A stretch of DNA of 64,000 bases from RGIG3178 sp942492795 (GTDB taxonomy: Bacteria > Bacillota > Clostridia > Christensenellales > QAND01): contig OW818639.1 in NCBI GenBank assembly GCA_942492795.1, positions 744,001 through 808,000 on the forward strand, given 5' to 3'. The notes beneath the pieces were generated by a model. It had not been told where the DNA came from. It searched no databases and saw nothing but the letters and a program-made list of their open reading frames with translations. The position numbers and the translations under genes are program-made. The first letter of the stretch is position 1, and each line of letters begins with the position of its first letter. Shown one piece after another: positions 41,843-50,922 of this stretch.

Positions 41843-41855
41843 TGACTTTTCAAAG

Positions 41856-43160
41856 TTATTGTCCCTGCTTGGTTTTCTCATCGGATTCGATTGCTCTTGC
41901 AGCCGCGTTTGCCTCTGTCGCCGCGTTTCTGTTCGCCTGTGCCTTGCTTCGCAACAAGCGCGTTGCCGCTATGAGCACCGCGATCATGGTTCCGCAGCCG
42001 AGAAAGCCCACCGGAGCGCCAAAACCCTGGGTGACAACGCCTGTAAAGGCATTGCCGATCGGTGTTGCGCCGCCGCTTATAAGACTGTAGACGCTCATCA
42101 CACGGCCCCGGAACTTGTCGTGCGTATTGTATTGGACGGTGGAATTTGCCGTTGCCGTGAAACAGACGAAGAAGAAGCCTGTCATCACAAGCCCGATACC
42201 CGTAAGCCAATACACCCGCGTGATCGAGATGAAGGCGAGCATTCCGGCGACCAGGTACGGAAAAATGTTGAGGATAATGCCCTTTGGACCCCCGTGACTC
42301 GTCGAGGCGATGAAGATGGACCCGATGAAAGACCCGACACCCATCAGCGACATCAGAAGCCCATAGCCCTTCTCCCCCTGCATCAGCACCGTTTTGGCAA
42401 AAACCGGCAGAAGCGTGCTCATGTTCATCCCGAACGCGCTGATGACAAAGACGGAAGCCATCGTTTTGATGATTATTTCATTGCCGGCGATGTATTTCAG
42501 ACCCTCCTTGATGCTGTGAAAAATCTTCTCGTTGCGCTTGATACGTTCGACTTCCATGGGTTTGATGAAGAACAAACTGATGATCACGGCGAGGAAGCTT
42601 ACGGAGTTGAACGCGAAGCAGGCAAAGACCCCCAGCTGCGCCATCACAAGACCCGCAATGCCGGGACCCAGCACGCGCGCGACGTTGAAGATGGAAGAGT
42701 TGATCGCGATCGCGTTGTGCAAATACTCCTTGCCGACAAGTTCAATGACAAACGACTGCCGCGCCGGCATGTCAAGGGTGTTGACGATACCGGTTGCGAT
42801 CGCACAGGCAAGGATATGCCAATACTGCACCTTTCCCGACCAGACAAGCACGGCCAAAATGCCCGTTATCATCAACAGTGCGGTTTGGGTAAAGAACATA
42901 ATCTTCTTCTTGGATATGCGGTCAATCACGACGCCGGAGAACAGGGAAAAAATCAGCATCGGCAGAAACTGCATGATCGAGATTAAGCTTAACAGAAACG
43001 GCGAACCCGTCAGCGTATACGCAAGCCAGGGTTGCGCGACGTTCTGCATCCATGAGCCGATCAGCGAAATGAGCATTCCTCCGGTATAGATCGAAAAGTT
43101 GCGGCTTTGCCGAAGGACGGCAAGCGGATTGTTGAGGGCTGTTTTTTTCCTGTTGGCCAT
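41856..43160 (-). CDS. MFS transporter (MFS_3, drug/siderophore exporter-like)
   Basis: A 434-residue major facilitator with about 12 helices, similar to the EntS/MFS_3 branch: SRNFSIYTGGMLISLIGSWMQNVAQPWLAYTLTG at the start is typical, as is the loop motif VVIDRISKKKI. It should be a proton-driven exporter. ATG 43160 follows AGGAG; the longer frame to 43202 is less likely. It is divergent from the MarR operon, whose operator region lies between them, so it may be a MarR-controlled efflux pump. Confidence 0.85.
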   Translation of the reverse strand: MANRKKTALNNPLAVLRQSRNFSIYTGGMLISLIGSWMQNVAQPWLAYTLTGSPFLLSLISIMQFLPMLIFSLFSGVVIDRISKKKIMFFTQTALLMITGILAVLVWSGKVQYWHILACAIATGIVNTLDMPARQSFVIELVGKEYLHNAIAINSSIFNVARVLGPGIAGLVMAQLGVFACFAFNSVSFLAVIISLFFIKPMEVERIKRNEKIFHSIKEGLKYIAGNEIIIKTMASVFVISAFGMNMSTLLPVFAKTVLMQGEKGYGLLMSLMGVGSFIGSIFIASTSHGGPKGIILNIFPYLVAGMLAFISITRVYWLTGIGLVMTGFFFVCFTATANSTVQYNTHDKFRGRVMSVYSLISGGATPIGNAFTGVVTQGFGAPVGFLGCGTMIAVLIAATRLLRSKAQANRNAATEANAAARAIESDEKTKQGQ

Positions 43161-43345
43161 TGGGCTGTTTTCTCCTGTTCCTTTGACAAATAAAAATATC
43201 AAACAAACGCTATGATAAAAAGCATTGAAAGATGATTCCGCAGACGAACTATCTCTATTCTACGCTTTCGGACGCAGCATGGAAAGTTTTATTCTCACAA
43301 TTGTATGACAAGTTTTGCAACCAACGCACGCATGGCGTTGTCCTG

Positions 43346-43403
43346 TTGATAATGCGCACAGACATGGTATAATTATTGAAAGTTCAACAGTTGAATATTC
43401 AAC
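43346..43403 (+). promoter_or_regulatory. Promoter and MarR operator
   Basis: TTGATA (43346-43351), 16 bases and TATAAT (43368-43373), then three alternating half-sites forming TTCAAC-a-GTTGAA (43383-43395) and the perfect 14-bp palindrome GTTGAATATTCAAC (43390-43403). A MarR gene starts 18 bases later. Confidence 0.75.
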
Positions 43404-43420
43404 AAGAATGGGAGGCCGCT

Positions 43421-43846
43421 GTGCTGGACTTCAATAAATACAGCATGTTGATGAGACTCGGGCGGGAATACGGGCATAAAAAGATCAGGGATGTCGGGGT
43501 GTCCGATACAGAGCACACCATCTGCGCCTACTTGTACTTTCACGACGAAGTGTCCCAGGACACCATCGCAAACGATTTGCTGCTGGATAAGACAACGGTG
43601 GCCAAAGCCCTTTTGTCGCTTGAAAATAAAGGGATGATCGACCGTGTGCAAAACCCCGCCAACCGGAGAAAAAACATCCTGAGCATAACGGACGCGGGAA
43701 AAGAGACGATTCGGGACAGCGTCAGCATCTATGACGACTGGCTCAAAAGAATCAATGCCTGCTTTACAAAACAGGAACAAATGCAGTTTGACCGCTTGTT
43801 CGATAAGCTGCTGGACTGCGCGCTAAAAGCTAGAGACGAACTATAG
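43421..43846 (+). CDS. MarR-family regulator
   Basis: A 141-residue winged-helix MarR protein. The DNA-binding part is VSQDTIANDLLLDKTTVAKALLSLENKGMI with the wing NPANRRKNILSIT. GTG 43421 is preferred, five bases after GGGAGG; the ATG at 43376 lies within the promoter. The TTCAAC palindromes just upstream indicate autorepression. It heads an operon with a flavin reductase-like protein, an SDR and an alpha/beta hydrolase. Confidence 0.88.
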   Translation: MLDFNKYSMLMRLGREYGHKKIRDVGVSDTEHTICAYLYFHDEVSQDTIANDLLLDKTTVAKALLSLENKGMIDRVQNPANRRKNILSITDAGKETIRDSVSIYDDWLKRINACFTKQEQMQFDRLFDKLLDCALKARDEL

Positions 43847-43859
43847 GAGGCCGGTTTGC

Positions 43860-44789
43860 ATGAGTTCCTTTAAGGATATGAGGATCGTAGACAATTTTTA
43901 CCAGACATCCGCTTTTTATCCGATGCCGACCGTGCTGGTATCCACGCTGACACCACAGGGCAAGACCTCCATCGGATCGTATTCGCTGTGCTTCCCGTAC
44001 TATATAGCGGGCAAGGAGTACTATGCCATGCTGCTGGAATGCAGGAACAGTTCCAACACCGCGCAGCATATCCTTCAAAACGGGAAATGCGCCCTCAATT
44101 TCATCGAGGACGGCAGGGCTGATTTTAAAGAAGCGGTACGGCTTGGGTTCCCGGGCGAAACGAGCGAACAAAAGATGGCGAATTGCGCCTTCGTTTTGGA
44201 AAAAGGGCAGGCGAATACTGACGGCGGTGAGCGTCCGTTGGTTGTAAGCAAAGCCTACCAGGTGTTTGAGTGCACCTGGCAAGCCGATTTGGAAAACGCA
44301 TTTGAGGACAGCGCAAGGGTCGGCCAGCTGGACGGGGTCGATCCGCCGTACCGCAACTTCAACGGCATCACCAGCAAGTTCGGATGCCACTTCATTTTGA
44401 AGATCGACAAGATTCTGATGAAGGAAAAGCAGTACGACGCGATCATACAAGGCGTCAAAGCCGGAGGATTTCCGAGGGTGCCAATCGATTACGGCTATCG
44501 CGACAGTACGAATTTCTGGTATACGCGGTTTCGCCGCCCGATCGCCCAGAAAATACCCGCGGGCAAGGAGACCGACATCACCGCGGTCCTGTTTGCCGCA
44601 AACCGGATGGACCCCGACATCCAGTTCACCCAGGCGGCGTGCGCGACGCTTGTCAAGGTGCCCAGGGTGTTTCTCAAAATAGCATTGCAGGGCTGCGTCG
44701 ATTGGGCTAAACAGAATAATGTGACGATAATAGACGAACAGCACATGAAGATCATCAACGACAAGCGTAGCGCGGAGAAAAGAAGATAA
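43860..44789 (+). CDS. Flavin reductase-like domain protein
   Basis: A 309-residue protein whose N-terminal half has the FMN-binding split-barrel fold of flavin reductase-like (DIM6/NTAB) proteins (PMPTVLVSTLTPQGKTSIGSYSLCFPY, NSSNTAQHILQNGKCALNFI). It may bind FMN and reduce a small molecule. The C-terminal 100 residues are not assigned. The start at 43860 follows GGAGG, 13 bases after the MarR stop. Confidence 0.78.
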   Translation: MSSFKDMRIVDNFYQTSAFYPMPTVLVSTLTPQGKTSIGSYSLCFPYYIAGKEYYAMLLECRNSSNTAQHILQNGKCALNFIEDGRADFKEAVRLGFPGETSEQKMANCAFVLEKGQANTDGGERPLVVSKAYQVFECTWQADLENAFEDSARVGQLDGVDPPYRNFNGITSKFGCHFILKIDKILMKEKQYDAIIQGVKAGGFPRVPIDYGYRDSTNFWYTRFRRPIAQKIPAGKETDITAVLFAANRMDPDIQFTQAACATLVKVPRVFLKIALQGCVDWAKQNNVTIIDEQHMKIINDKRSAEKRR

Positions 44790-44869
44790 CCGCGTTGCGC
44801 ATATACGAGCATGTATTGAACCCACAAAGCCGAAGGCAATGCATCCTGGCATGGAACGAAAGGAACAAC

Positions 44870-45658
44870 ATGAAAAGTATTGTGATCACCGGCAGCACGA
44901 GGGGAATCGGCTATGCGATGGCAACGGAGTTTCTAAAAGCCAATTGCCAGGTCACCCTGTCGGGCAGGGGCGAAAGCTTTTCACAGCAGACGTGCGACGA
45001 ACTCAAAGCGTATGACGGAAGGTACATCTACGTTCCATGCAACGTGGGCGAAAAATCCGATGTGCAGAATCTATGGGACGTGTCCGTTGCCAAATGGGGC
45101 AAGGTGGATGTTTGGATCAACAACGCCGGGCAAAACGCGCCGCATGCTTTTATCTATGATACGGAGGAGCAGTACGTTAAAAGCATCGTTTCGACCAATA
45201 TCACCGGCATGATATTCGGCTCGCAGGTGGCCGCAAAAGGGATGCTTGGGCAAAAGCACGGAGCCATCTACAGCATGGAAGGGCTGGGCTCCAACAACAT
45301 GATCCAGAGCAAAACCATCGCCTACGGGACGACCAAACACGCACTCACGTACTTTATGAAGGGGCTGGCCAAAGAATTGGAGGGTACCGGCGTCATAGCC
45401 TGTAGGCTGTCTCCCGGGATGATGCTGACGGATTTCATCACAAAAACGCCCGACGGCGAGGTGGCCGCCATCCACAGCGACGAACGCTTCCAAAAGCTGT
45501 TCAACATTCTGGCGGACAGGCCGGAAACGGTAGCACAATTCTTCGTGCCAAGAATTCTGCGCAACACGAAAAACGACGCGCATATCATGTGGCTGACAAA
45601 CGCAAAGGCCGCGCTGCGGTTTGCAAAAGCCCCCTTTTCCAAAAGGCATCTGGTATAG
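44870..45658 (+). CDS. SDR-family oxidoreductase
   Basis: A 262-residue short-chain dehydrogenase with the NAD(P) motif TGSTRGIG, the NNAGQN motif and the catalytic YGTTK (Tyr-x3-Lys). The Ser of the triad should lie near AIYSMEG. The substrate is unknown. The start at 44870 has GAAAGGAA upstream. It is in the MarR operon and 11 bases before the hydrolase gene. Confidence 0.88.
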   Translation: MKSIVITGSTRGIGYAMATEFLKANCQVTLSGRGESFSQQTCDELKAYDGRYIYVPCNVGEKSDVQNLWDVSVAKWGKVDVWINNAGQNAPHAFIYDTEEQYVKSIVSTNITGMIFGSQVAAKGMLGQKHGAIYSMEGLGSNNMIQSKTIAYGTTKHALTYFMKGLAKELEGTGVIACRLSPGMMLTDFITKTPDGEVAAIHSDERFQKLFNILADRPETVAQFFVPRILRNTKNDAHIMWLTNAKAALRFAKAPFSKRHLV

Positions 45659-45669
45659 GAGATAAAAAT

Positions 45670-46365
45670 ATGAAAAAATGGCTGAAAATAACCATTGTCA
45701 GCGTGCTGACTCTTGCAATCGTTGCCGTCGGCGGATTCTTCGTATACGTGTCTGATTATTACCGGGCGGATACCATCGCTGTATCGGTGCTTGCCACGGA
45801 TGAAGCGATCCATAAAGACGGCGACAATATCGTCTTTACGCCCGACACGCCAAGCGATACCGCGCTTATCTTCTATCCCGGCGGGAAAGTGGAATATATC
45901 GCCTATGTGCCGCTGATGGAACGCTTGCGGCAAAACGGTATCACCTGTGTTCTGGTCAAAATGCCCTATAACCTGGCGGTACTGGACATCAACGCGGCGG
46001 ATCGAATCTACTCGTTGCTTCCGAACATAAAAAGCTGGTATATCGGCGGGCACTCGCTGGGCGGGGCCATGGCCAGCAGCTATGCCGCAAGCCATAAGGA
46101 CAAAATAAAGGGGCTGGTTTTGCTCGGCGCATACATCTACGGCGATGTCGATCCGAAAAATGCGCTAACTATATACGGATCAGAGGACATTCAGCTGGAT
46201 TTGACGAAGATCACGTATACGCAAAACGTCCATAAGATCGAGGGCGGGAACCATGCCCAGTTCGGCAACTACGGCGAACAGAAAGGGGACGGGAAGGCGA
46301 CCATGTCCCGGGAGCAACAGCAGCAGACGGCGGTGGGTATCATCGTGGCATTTATGGAACAATGA
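45670..46365 (+). CDS. Membrane-anchored alpha/beta hydrolase
   Basis: A 231-residue hydrolase with an N-terminal signal-anchor helix (residues 5-27) and an alpha/beta hydrolase domain whose nucleophile Ser is in GGHSLGGAMA and whose catalytic His is in GGNHAQFGNYG. It resembles the PF12695 group of exported esterase-like proteins. The start at 45670 follows GGAGAT. It is last in the MarR operon, ended by the hairpin at 46397. The combination of reductase, SDR and hydrolase suggests detoxification of a hydrophobic compound. Confidence 0.85.
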   Translation: MKKWLKITIVSVLTLAIVAVGGFFVYVSDYYRADTIAVSVLATDEAIHKDGDNIVFTPDTPSDTALIFYPGGKVEYIAYVPLMERLRQNGITCVLVKMPYNLAVLDINAADRIYSLLPNIKSWYIGGHSLGGAMASSYAASHKDKIKGLVLLGAYIYGDVDPKNALTIYGSEDIQLDLTKITYTQNVHKIEGGNHAQFGNYGEQKGDGKATMSREQQQQTAVGIIVAFMEQ

Positions 46366-46396
46366 TCCTACAGCACGAATCGGTCAGCGTAAATGC

Positions 46397-46433
46397 GTCG
46401 GCAAACGTTTAAATGACGGTTGCCGGCTTTTTT
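46397..46433 (+). terminator. Intrinsic terminator of the MarR operon
   Basis: GTCGGCAAAC pairs with GGTTGCCGGC, with wobble, around an 11-base loop, followed by TTTTTT. Confidence 0.8.
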
Positions 46434-46478
46434 ATGTTGCGACGATTTTTTGCCGCGAAAAATAATTTTAGTCCACAC

Positions 46479-46535
46479 TTGATTTATTAGCTAGCTAACA
46501 ATATAATGGAGACACCAAAATAGTAAGCTAGCTAA
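46479..46535 (+). promoter_or_regulatory. Promoter flanked by two TAGCTAGCTA operators
   Basis: TTGATT (46479-46484), 17 bases and TATAAT (46502-46507). TTAGCTAGCTAA (46487-46498) fills the spacer, and TAAGCTAGCTAA (46524-46535) lies 16 bases after the -10 box. The two 12-bp sites are 37 bp apart centre to centre. The MarR gene starts 29 bases later. Confidence 0.8.
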
Positions 46536-46564
46536 ATAGTTTATGGCGATTAGGAGAGACATTC

Positions 46565-47113
46565 ATGAACGATATAAGAAGCACATCGGAGCAGTCTGTG
46601 TCCGAAGCGATGCACAGGCTGATGCGAAATCTGCACAGGAGGCCGTCCGTGCACCCGCACGGACGACGCGGATACAACCGGCTGCTGCGCAAAATTGACG
46701 GCAATGACGGGGCAAGCTCGAGGGAGCTTGCGGAACTGATGGACGTTCGGCCTTCTACGCTGACCCGGCTGCTGGACAGATTGGAAGCGGACGGCATGAT
46801 CCGAAGATACAGGGACGAAAACGACCTGCGCATCGTGCACATCCATTTGGAAGATGCGGGCCGCGCGCATCTGGAGACGGCAAAAAGCAAAACACCGGAC
46901 GAGGACACCTTTTCGGATATTCTGAGCAGTGACGAAAGAAATGCCCTGATCGATCTGTGCAACAAGCTCAGCGACGGGCTGGAACAAAGGACGCAGGTGT
47001 CCTGTGAGCCGACGAATGAACCAAAGGCCGATCACAGGCGCAAAGACGGACATCCGAACCGTGGTGATAAGCGGCATGCCCGCGAGGCTGATTTGCAAAG
47101 CGAGGTTGAGTAA
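46565..47113 (+). CDS. MarR-family regulator of the ABC exporter
   Basis: A 182-residue MarR protein with winged helix ASSRELAELMDVRPSTLTRLLDRLEADGMIRRY and wing DENDLRIVHIHL. It has a longer-than-usual basic tail (about 35 residues, His/Arg-rich) that may be disordered. The start at 46565 follows AGGAGAG. Two identical-core palindromes at its promoter indicate autorepression, and the ABC exporter gene starts 3 bases after its stop. Confidence 0.88.
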   Translation: MNDIRSTSEQSVSEAMHRLMRNLHRRPSVHPHGRRGYNRLLRKIDGNDGASSRELAELMDVRPSTLTRLLDRLEADGMIRRYRDENDLRIVHIHLEDAGRAHLETAKSKTPDEDTFSDILSSDERNALIDLCNKLSDGLEQRTQVSCEPTNEPKADHRRKDGHPNRGDKRHAREADLQSEVE

Positions 47114-47115
47114 GG

Positions 47116-48969
47116 ATGCAGCATGGCAGAGGAATGCGAAGTTTCCTGACCGAGGAAGAAAAATCGAACAAGCCGAAAATAAGCAAAGAACTTCTCAAGC
47201 GCATCGGGAGTTATTTGGTGCCATACTGGAGGCAGATCATCGTCGTTTTGCTGACCATCGTTGCGGTTGCGGTGTTGGGCGTGATGCCGTCTATCCTCAC
47301 GGGCAGGATCATCGACGAGGGATTGATCGGCAGGAACTTTGGCACGCTGGTGCGTCTGATTTTGCTGTCGCTGGGGTTCACGGTTTTGTCCAATCTGATC
47401 GTTGTTTTGGAGAGCTACGTCAACACTTGGGTTGCGCAGCATATTTCCTACGACATGCGAAACAAGATGTACCAACATCTGCAGTCGATGTCGCACCGGT
47501 TCTTTACCACGAACAAGCAGGGCGATATCATCACGAGGATGACGCTGGATATCACGGGTGTGGAAACGATCATCACCTCCACGCTGACTTCCATCATCAG
47601 CAACGTCATCACGCTGGCTGTGGCGCTTATCGCGATGTACCGGATGAACTGGATACTGGCTACCATCGGCATCATCATCGTTCCGCTGTTCAGCATCCCG
47701 ACCAAAAGCGTCGGCAAGCGCAGATGGACGCTGACCCGGCAGGCGCAGACGTGCAACGACGAGATCAACACGACGCTGAACGAAACACTGAGCGTCAGCG
47801 GATCGCTACTGGTCAAGCTGTTTACCAACGAAAAGTACGAATACGCCAAGTACGAGAAGACGAACGCACGGATGATCAAGCTTCGCATCATCGAAAGCCT
47901 GACCGGGCGGTGGTTCCGCGTGACCATCAGCACGTTGACCAGCATCGGCCCCATTTTGATCTATCTGGTCGGCGGACTTTTGATCATGCGAACCAACAGC
48001 AGCCTTAGCGTGGGCGATATCGCGGTGATGGTGGCGCTGCTGTCCAGAATGTACCAGCCGGTCAATTCGCTTTTGAATTTGCAGGTCGATGTGATCCGCT
48101 CCATGGCGCTCTTTACCCGCATCTTCGATTACTTTGATTTGCCGGTAGAGATACAAAACGAGCCGGATGCGATCACGCCATCCGAAGTCCACGGTTCGAT
48201 CGCGTTTGAAAACGTAAGCTTCGAATATGAAAAAGATAAGCCGATTCTAAACGGGATCAGCTTCGATTTGCAAAAGGGGAAGACCATCGCGATCGTCGGC
48301 CCTTCGGGCGCGGGCAAAAGCACCATAGCCAATCTTATTCCGCGATTGTATGACGTCACCGACGGACGGATTCTGTTTGACGGCATCGATATCCGCAAGC
48401 TTGATCTGGCGTATCTGCGCAAAAACATCGGCGTCGTGACCCAGGATACGTACCTGTTCAACGGCACGATCCGCGAAAACCTGCTGTACGCAAAGCAGGA
48501 CGCAACGGAGAATGAACTCATAGACGCCTGCAAAAAGGCGAACATCCATGATTTCATCATAGCCCAGCCAATGGGCTATGATGCGATGGTCGGCAACCGT
48601 GGGCTTAAGCTCTCGGGCGGCGAGAAACAGCGGGTCTCCATCGCACGCGTTATCTTGAAAAATCCGGCGATCCTGATTTTTGACGAAGCAACATCGTCGC
48701 TGGATTCGATCTCCGAAAGCCTGATCCAGGAAGCCATGGATCCACTCATCAGCGGACGGACGAGCATCGTCATCGCGCACCGCCTATCCACCATCATGGC
48801 GGCGGATGAGATTTTGGTCATCAGCGACGGCGACATCGTGGAGCGCGGCACGCATTATGACCTTGTCGGGCGCGGCGGCATTTATACCGAGCTGTATGAA
48901 ACGCAGTTCCGGCGCGCGCTGGACGACTATGAACTAAGGCGCGAGCAGGCAGATGTGGGCGGAAGGTAG
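47116..48969 (+). CDS. ABC exporter, fused membrane and ATPase domains
   Basis: A 617-residue half-transporter with an N-terminal six-helix ABC type I exporter domain (about 30-330) and a nucleotide-binding domain (about 370-600). Walker A is GPSGAGKST, the signature LSGGEKQR, Walker B ILIFDEATSSLD and the H-loop AHRLSTI. It should act as a homodimer exporting drugs or lipids, like LmrA/MsbA. Expression is presumably induced when the adjacent MarR repressor binds a ligand. ATG 47116 is used; an ATG 18 bases further is possible. Confidence 0.92.
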   Translation: MQHGRGMRSFLTEEEKSNKPKISKELLKRIGSYLVPYWRQIIVVLLTIVAVAVLGVMPSILTGRIIDEGLIGRNFGTLVRLILLSLGFTVLSNLIVVLESYVNTWVAQHISYDMRNKMYQHLQSMSHRFFTTNKQGDIITRMTLDITGVETIITSTLTSIISNVITLAVALIAMYRMNWILATIGIIIVPLFSIPTKSVGKRRWTLTRQAQTCNDEINTTLNETLSVSGSLLVKLFTNEKYEYAKYEKTNARMIKLRIIESLTGRWFRVTISTLTSIGPILIYLVGGLLIMRTNSSLSVGDIAVMVALLSRMYQPVNSLLNLQVDVIRSMALFTRIFDYFDLPVEIQNEPDAITPSEVHGSIAFENVSFEYEKDKPILNGISFDLQKGKTIAIVGPSGAGKSTIANLIPRLYDVTDGRILFDGIDIRKLDLAYLRKNIGVVTQDTYLFNGTIRENLLYAKQDATENELIDACKKANIHDFIIAQPMGYDAMVGNRGLKLSGGEKQRVSIARVILKNPAILIFDEATSSLDSISESLIQEAMDPLISGRTSIVIAHRLSTIMAADEILVISDGDIVERGTHYDLVGRGGIYTELYETQFRRALDDYELRREQADVGGR

Positions 48970-49031
48970 AGCGTGAGCGGTGAAAGGGAAAGAACGGCAG
49001 GCTAAGAGCCGGTTTAGGAGCAAACGAAAAG

Positions 49032-49052
49032 GACCCGCGCAAGCGGGTCTTT
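49032..49052 (+). terminator. Intrinsic terminator
   Basis: GACCCGC-gcaa-GCGGGTC followed by TTTGTG, 63 bases after the ABC exporter stop. Confidence 0.75.
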
Positions 49053-49182
49053 GTGTATCGGAAAACCGATGACATTGCGATGAAAACACTCTTTCGGTCG
49101 AACAGGAGAAGAGTTGACGTATCCGGAATCCGCTCCGGAGCACCTCCGATGGAGCAAAGGAATCTAAAAGTAAACGATTTTC

Positions 49183-50391
49183 TCATTCGCGGGTGAGTTT
49201 GGGATTAGACTTGGATTGCTGTAACGAATAGATTAGGTTCTCGAGTCTGGTTAACAAATCATCATAAGTGATTATATCTATTATGCTATGATATGTTCTT
49301 CTTATAATTTCGAAGTCGCATAATTGTTCTTTATTAAAATCATTAGATCTTCCTGCAATTATATATGCTTTAGGATTTCGTATCTGTATTCTAAAACCAT
49401 TTGGTAAATTAGGAGCAAATTTTTCTGTTAGAGTATCCTCTCCATATTTACCCCAACGATTCAATTGGTAAATATATTTGTCAACTTGGACGAAGGTACC
49501 AGACAAATCTCTCCTAGGAATGTAGTTGTCACGATATTGCTGTGTAGATAACACTTGTTGATAAGAAGGTTTTTTGATTTCAATAAGATCAATGGCACCG
49601 TTTATATCCACTAACATATAATCGAGTCGTCGTACTTTATCAGAATCAATATCTTTGATTCCTACCTCGGAAAAAACTCTTATGTATTTTGGAAACAGCA
49701 GAACAATTATTTTAAGAATTTCACTTTGCCATTGCTTTTCAGTATATTCATTCTCTTTTTTAAGCATAGCTTTGAGTTTCGCCAACAGGCACTCATATTT
49801 TTCAATTTCATATTGATTGATTGCATCTATAGCCAAATCAATTTTTTTACTCGATATTTTCCGATTCATATAACTGTGATAAGCACCAACATAATCTATA
49901 GGAATATCTAAGAAATCATTAATTGCGGTATCTAAGCGGGCTTCGGTATATTTATCAAGTTCCGTGCTGTTGGGAAACAGTTTAATCAGCTTAATAAACT
50001 CAGCATAGGGAATACCTTGTGACCCGCCTATATAAATATCGCTTTTATAGATTTTTGAGAACTTACGAAAAATTGATATGTTTCTAGAAGCAATAAACAG
50101 TTTTTCTGTGATAGGAATATCACGATACAAAAATAGATCAAAATCTGTGGCAATGATATGTCTTTCGATTTTATAATAATCATTCACTAGTTCCCCTATG
50201 ATAAACGATATGCTGTCATCTGAGTATGTGCCAGAAGTATCATCATATAAATTATTATTCCCAAGGTGAAATGTATGTCTTAACATATATGACTCATTAT
50301 TTTCTAGTCGTTTGTATATGATATCAGGCATAACAAGCTCGGGCGTGTAGGAGAGGATAAGATACTGACCTGTTTTAAGAAACTGAATCAT
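49183..50391 (-). CDS. Shedu-type anti-phage nuclease (DUF4263)
   Basis: A 402-residue protein whose C-terminal domain matches Shedu/SduA (DUF4263), a single-gene anti-phage defence nuclease. The PD-(D/E)xK pattern is RRLDYMLVD (near residue 254) and IDLIEIKKPSYQQV (near 271), preceded by EKQWQSEILKI. The N-terminal half is an unassigned sensor-like domain with few similarities, as is typical because Shedu N-termini vary. It is strongly AT-rich compared with the flanks, which suggests recent acquisition. The start at 50391 has GGAG seven bases upstream. No partner gene is adjacent. Confidence 0.8.
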   Translation of the reverse strand: MIQFLKTGQYLILSYTPELVMPDIIYKRLENNESYMLRHTFHLGNNNLYDDTSGTYSDDSISFIIGELVNDYYKIERHIIATDFDLFLYRDIPITEKLFIASRNISIFRKFSKIYKSDIYIGGSQGIPYAEFIKLIKLFPNSTELDKYTEARLDTAINDFLDIPIDYVGAYHSYMNRKISSKKIDLAIDAINQYEIEKYECLLAKLKAMLKKENEYTEKQWQSEILKIIVLLFPKYIRVFSEVGIKDIDSDKVRRLDYMLVDINGAIDLIEIKKPSYQQVLSTQQYRDNYIPRRDLSGTFVQVDKYIYQLNRWGKYGEDTLTEKFAPNLPNGFRIQIRNPKAYIIAGRSNDFNKEQLCDFEIIRRTYHSIIDIITYDDLLTRLENLIYSLQQSKSNPKLTRE

Positions 50392-50510
50392 AATAAAACT
50401 CCATTCTTAGAAGAGGATCTTACAAAGTGATTAAGAGACAGGTCTCTTGCCCCGATTTTACATACTAATCCTTAAAGTTTAGTACACTTATCATTGTATT
50501 TCAACTATTG

Positions 50511-50541
50511 AAAGTCACAATAGATAAATATTGTGGCTTTT
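50511..50541 (+). terminator. Terminator-like hairpin
   Basis: AAAGTCACAATA and TATTGTGGCTTT form a 12-bp stem with one G-T pair and a 6-base loop, then TTTG. It lies in the gap beyond the Shedu start. Confidence 0.6.
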
Positions 50542-50922
50542 GATAGCGGAGTGAAGGAACACGAAAAATGGTGTCTTCCGTTTTGCGGGCGGGTTCTGGG
50601 TTTCCTGTTGTTATAAAGTCTGTCCTTTCTCATATATCGGACAAACAGAACCGCCCCCATGTTCCATCCGCCCCATGTTCCATTCAAAGAATCAAATGCC
50701 ATAATAATTCAACGCAAATACCGATTCCGTAAAATCTGCCTGTCATATCGTTTGTGATTAAGTTATAATATATCGAAACATAAAAGTACCGGTCTTTGCG
50801 GGTGTATGTTTTTTACAACCCTGTATGGAACCGGATGGTTTTTTGCCCGTTTCGTTGATAAGCATCCGAAACACCAATCATGTGCTCCATTAAAAATTAC
50901 AATACCGAGAGGAGAAAAACAA
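50542..50922. other. Gap before the alcohol dehydrogenase
   Basis: It contains a short GCGGGCGGGTTCTGGG stretch resembling the ends of the dispersed repeats (about 50570-50590) and the presumed dehydrogenase promoter (TATAAT at about 50765). No gene is supported. Confidence 0.4.

Noticed and set aside
15816..50391. McrBC and Shedu as one defence island
   Set aside because: They are 30 kb apart with ordinary metabolic and regulatory genes between them, so they are better seen as separate insertions.
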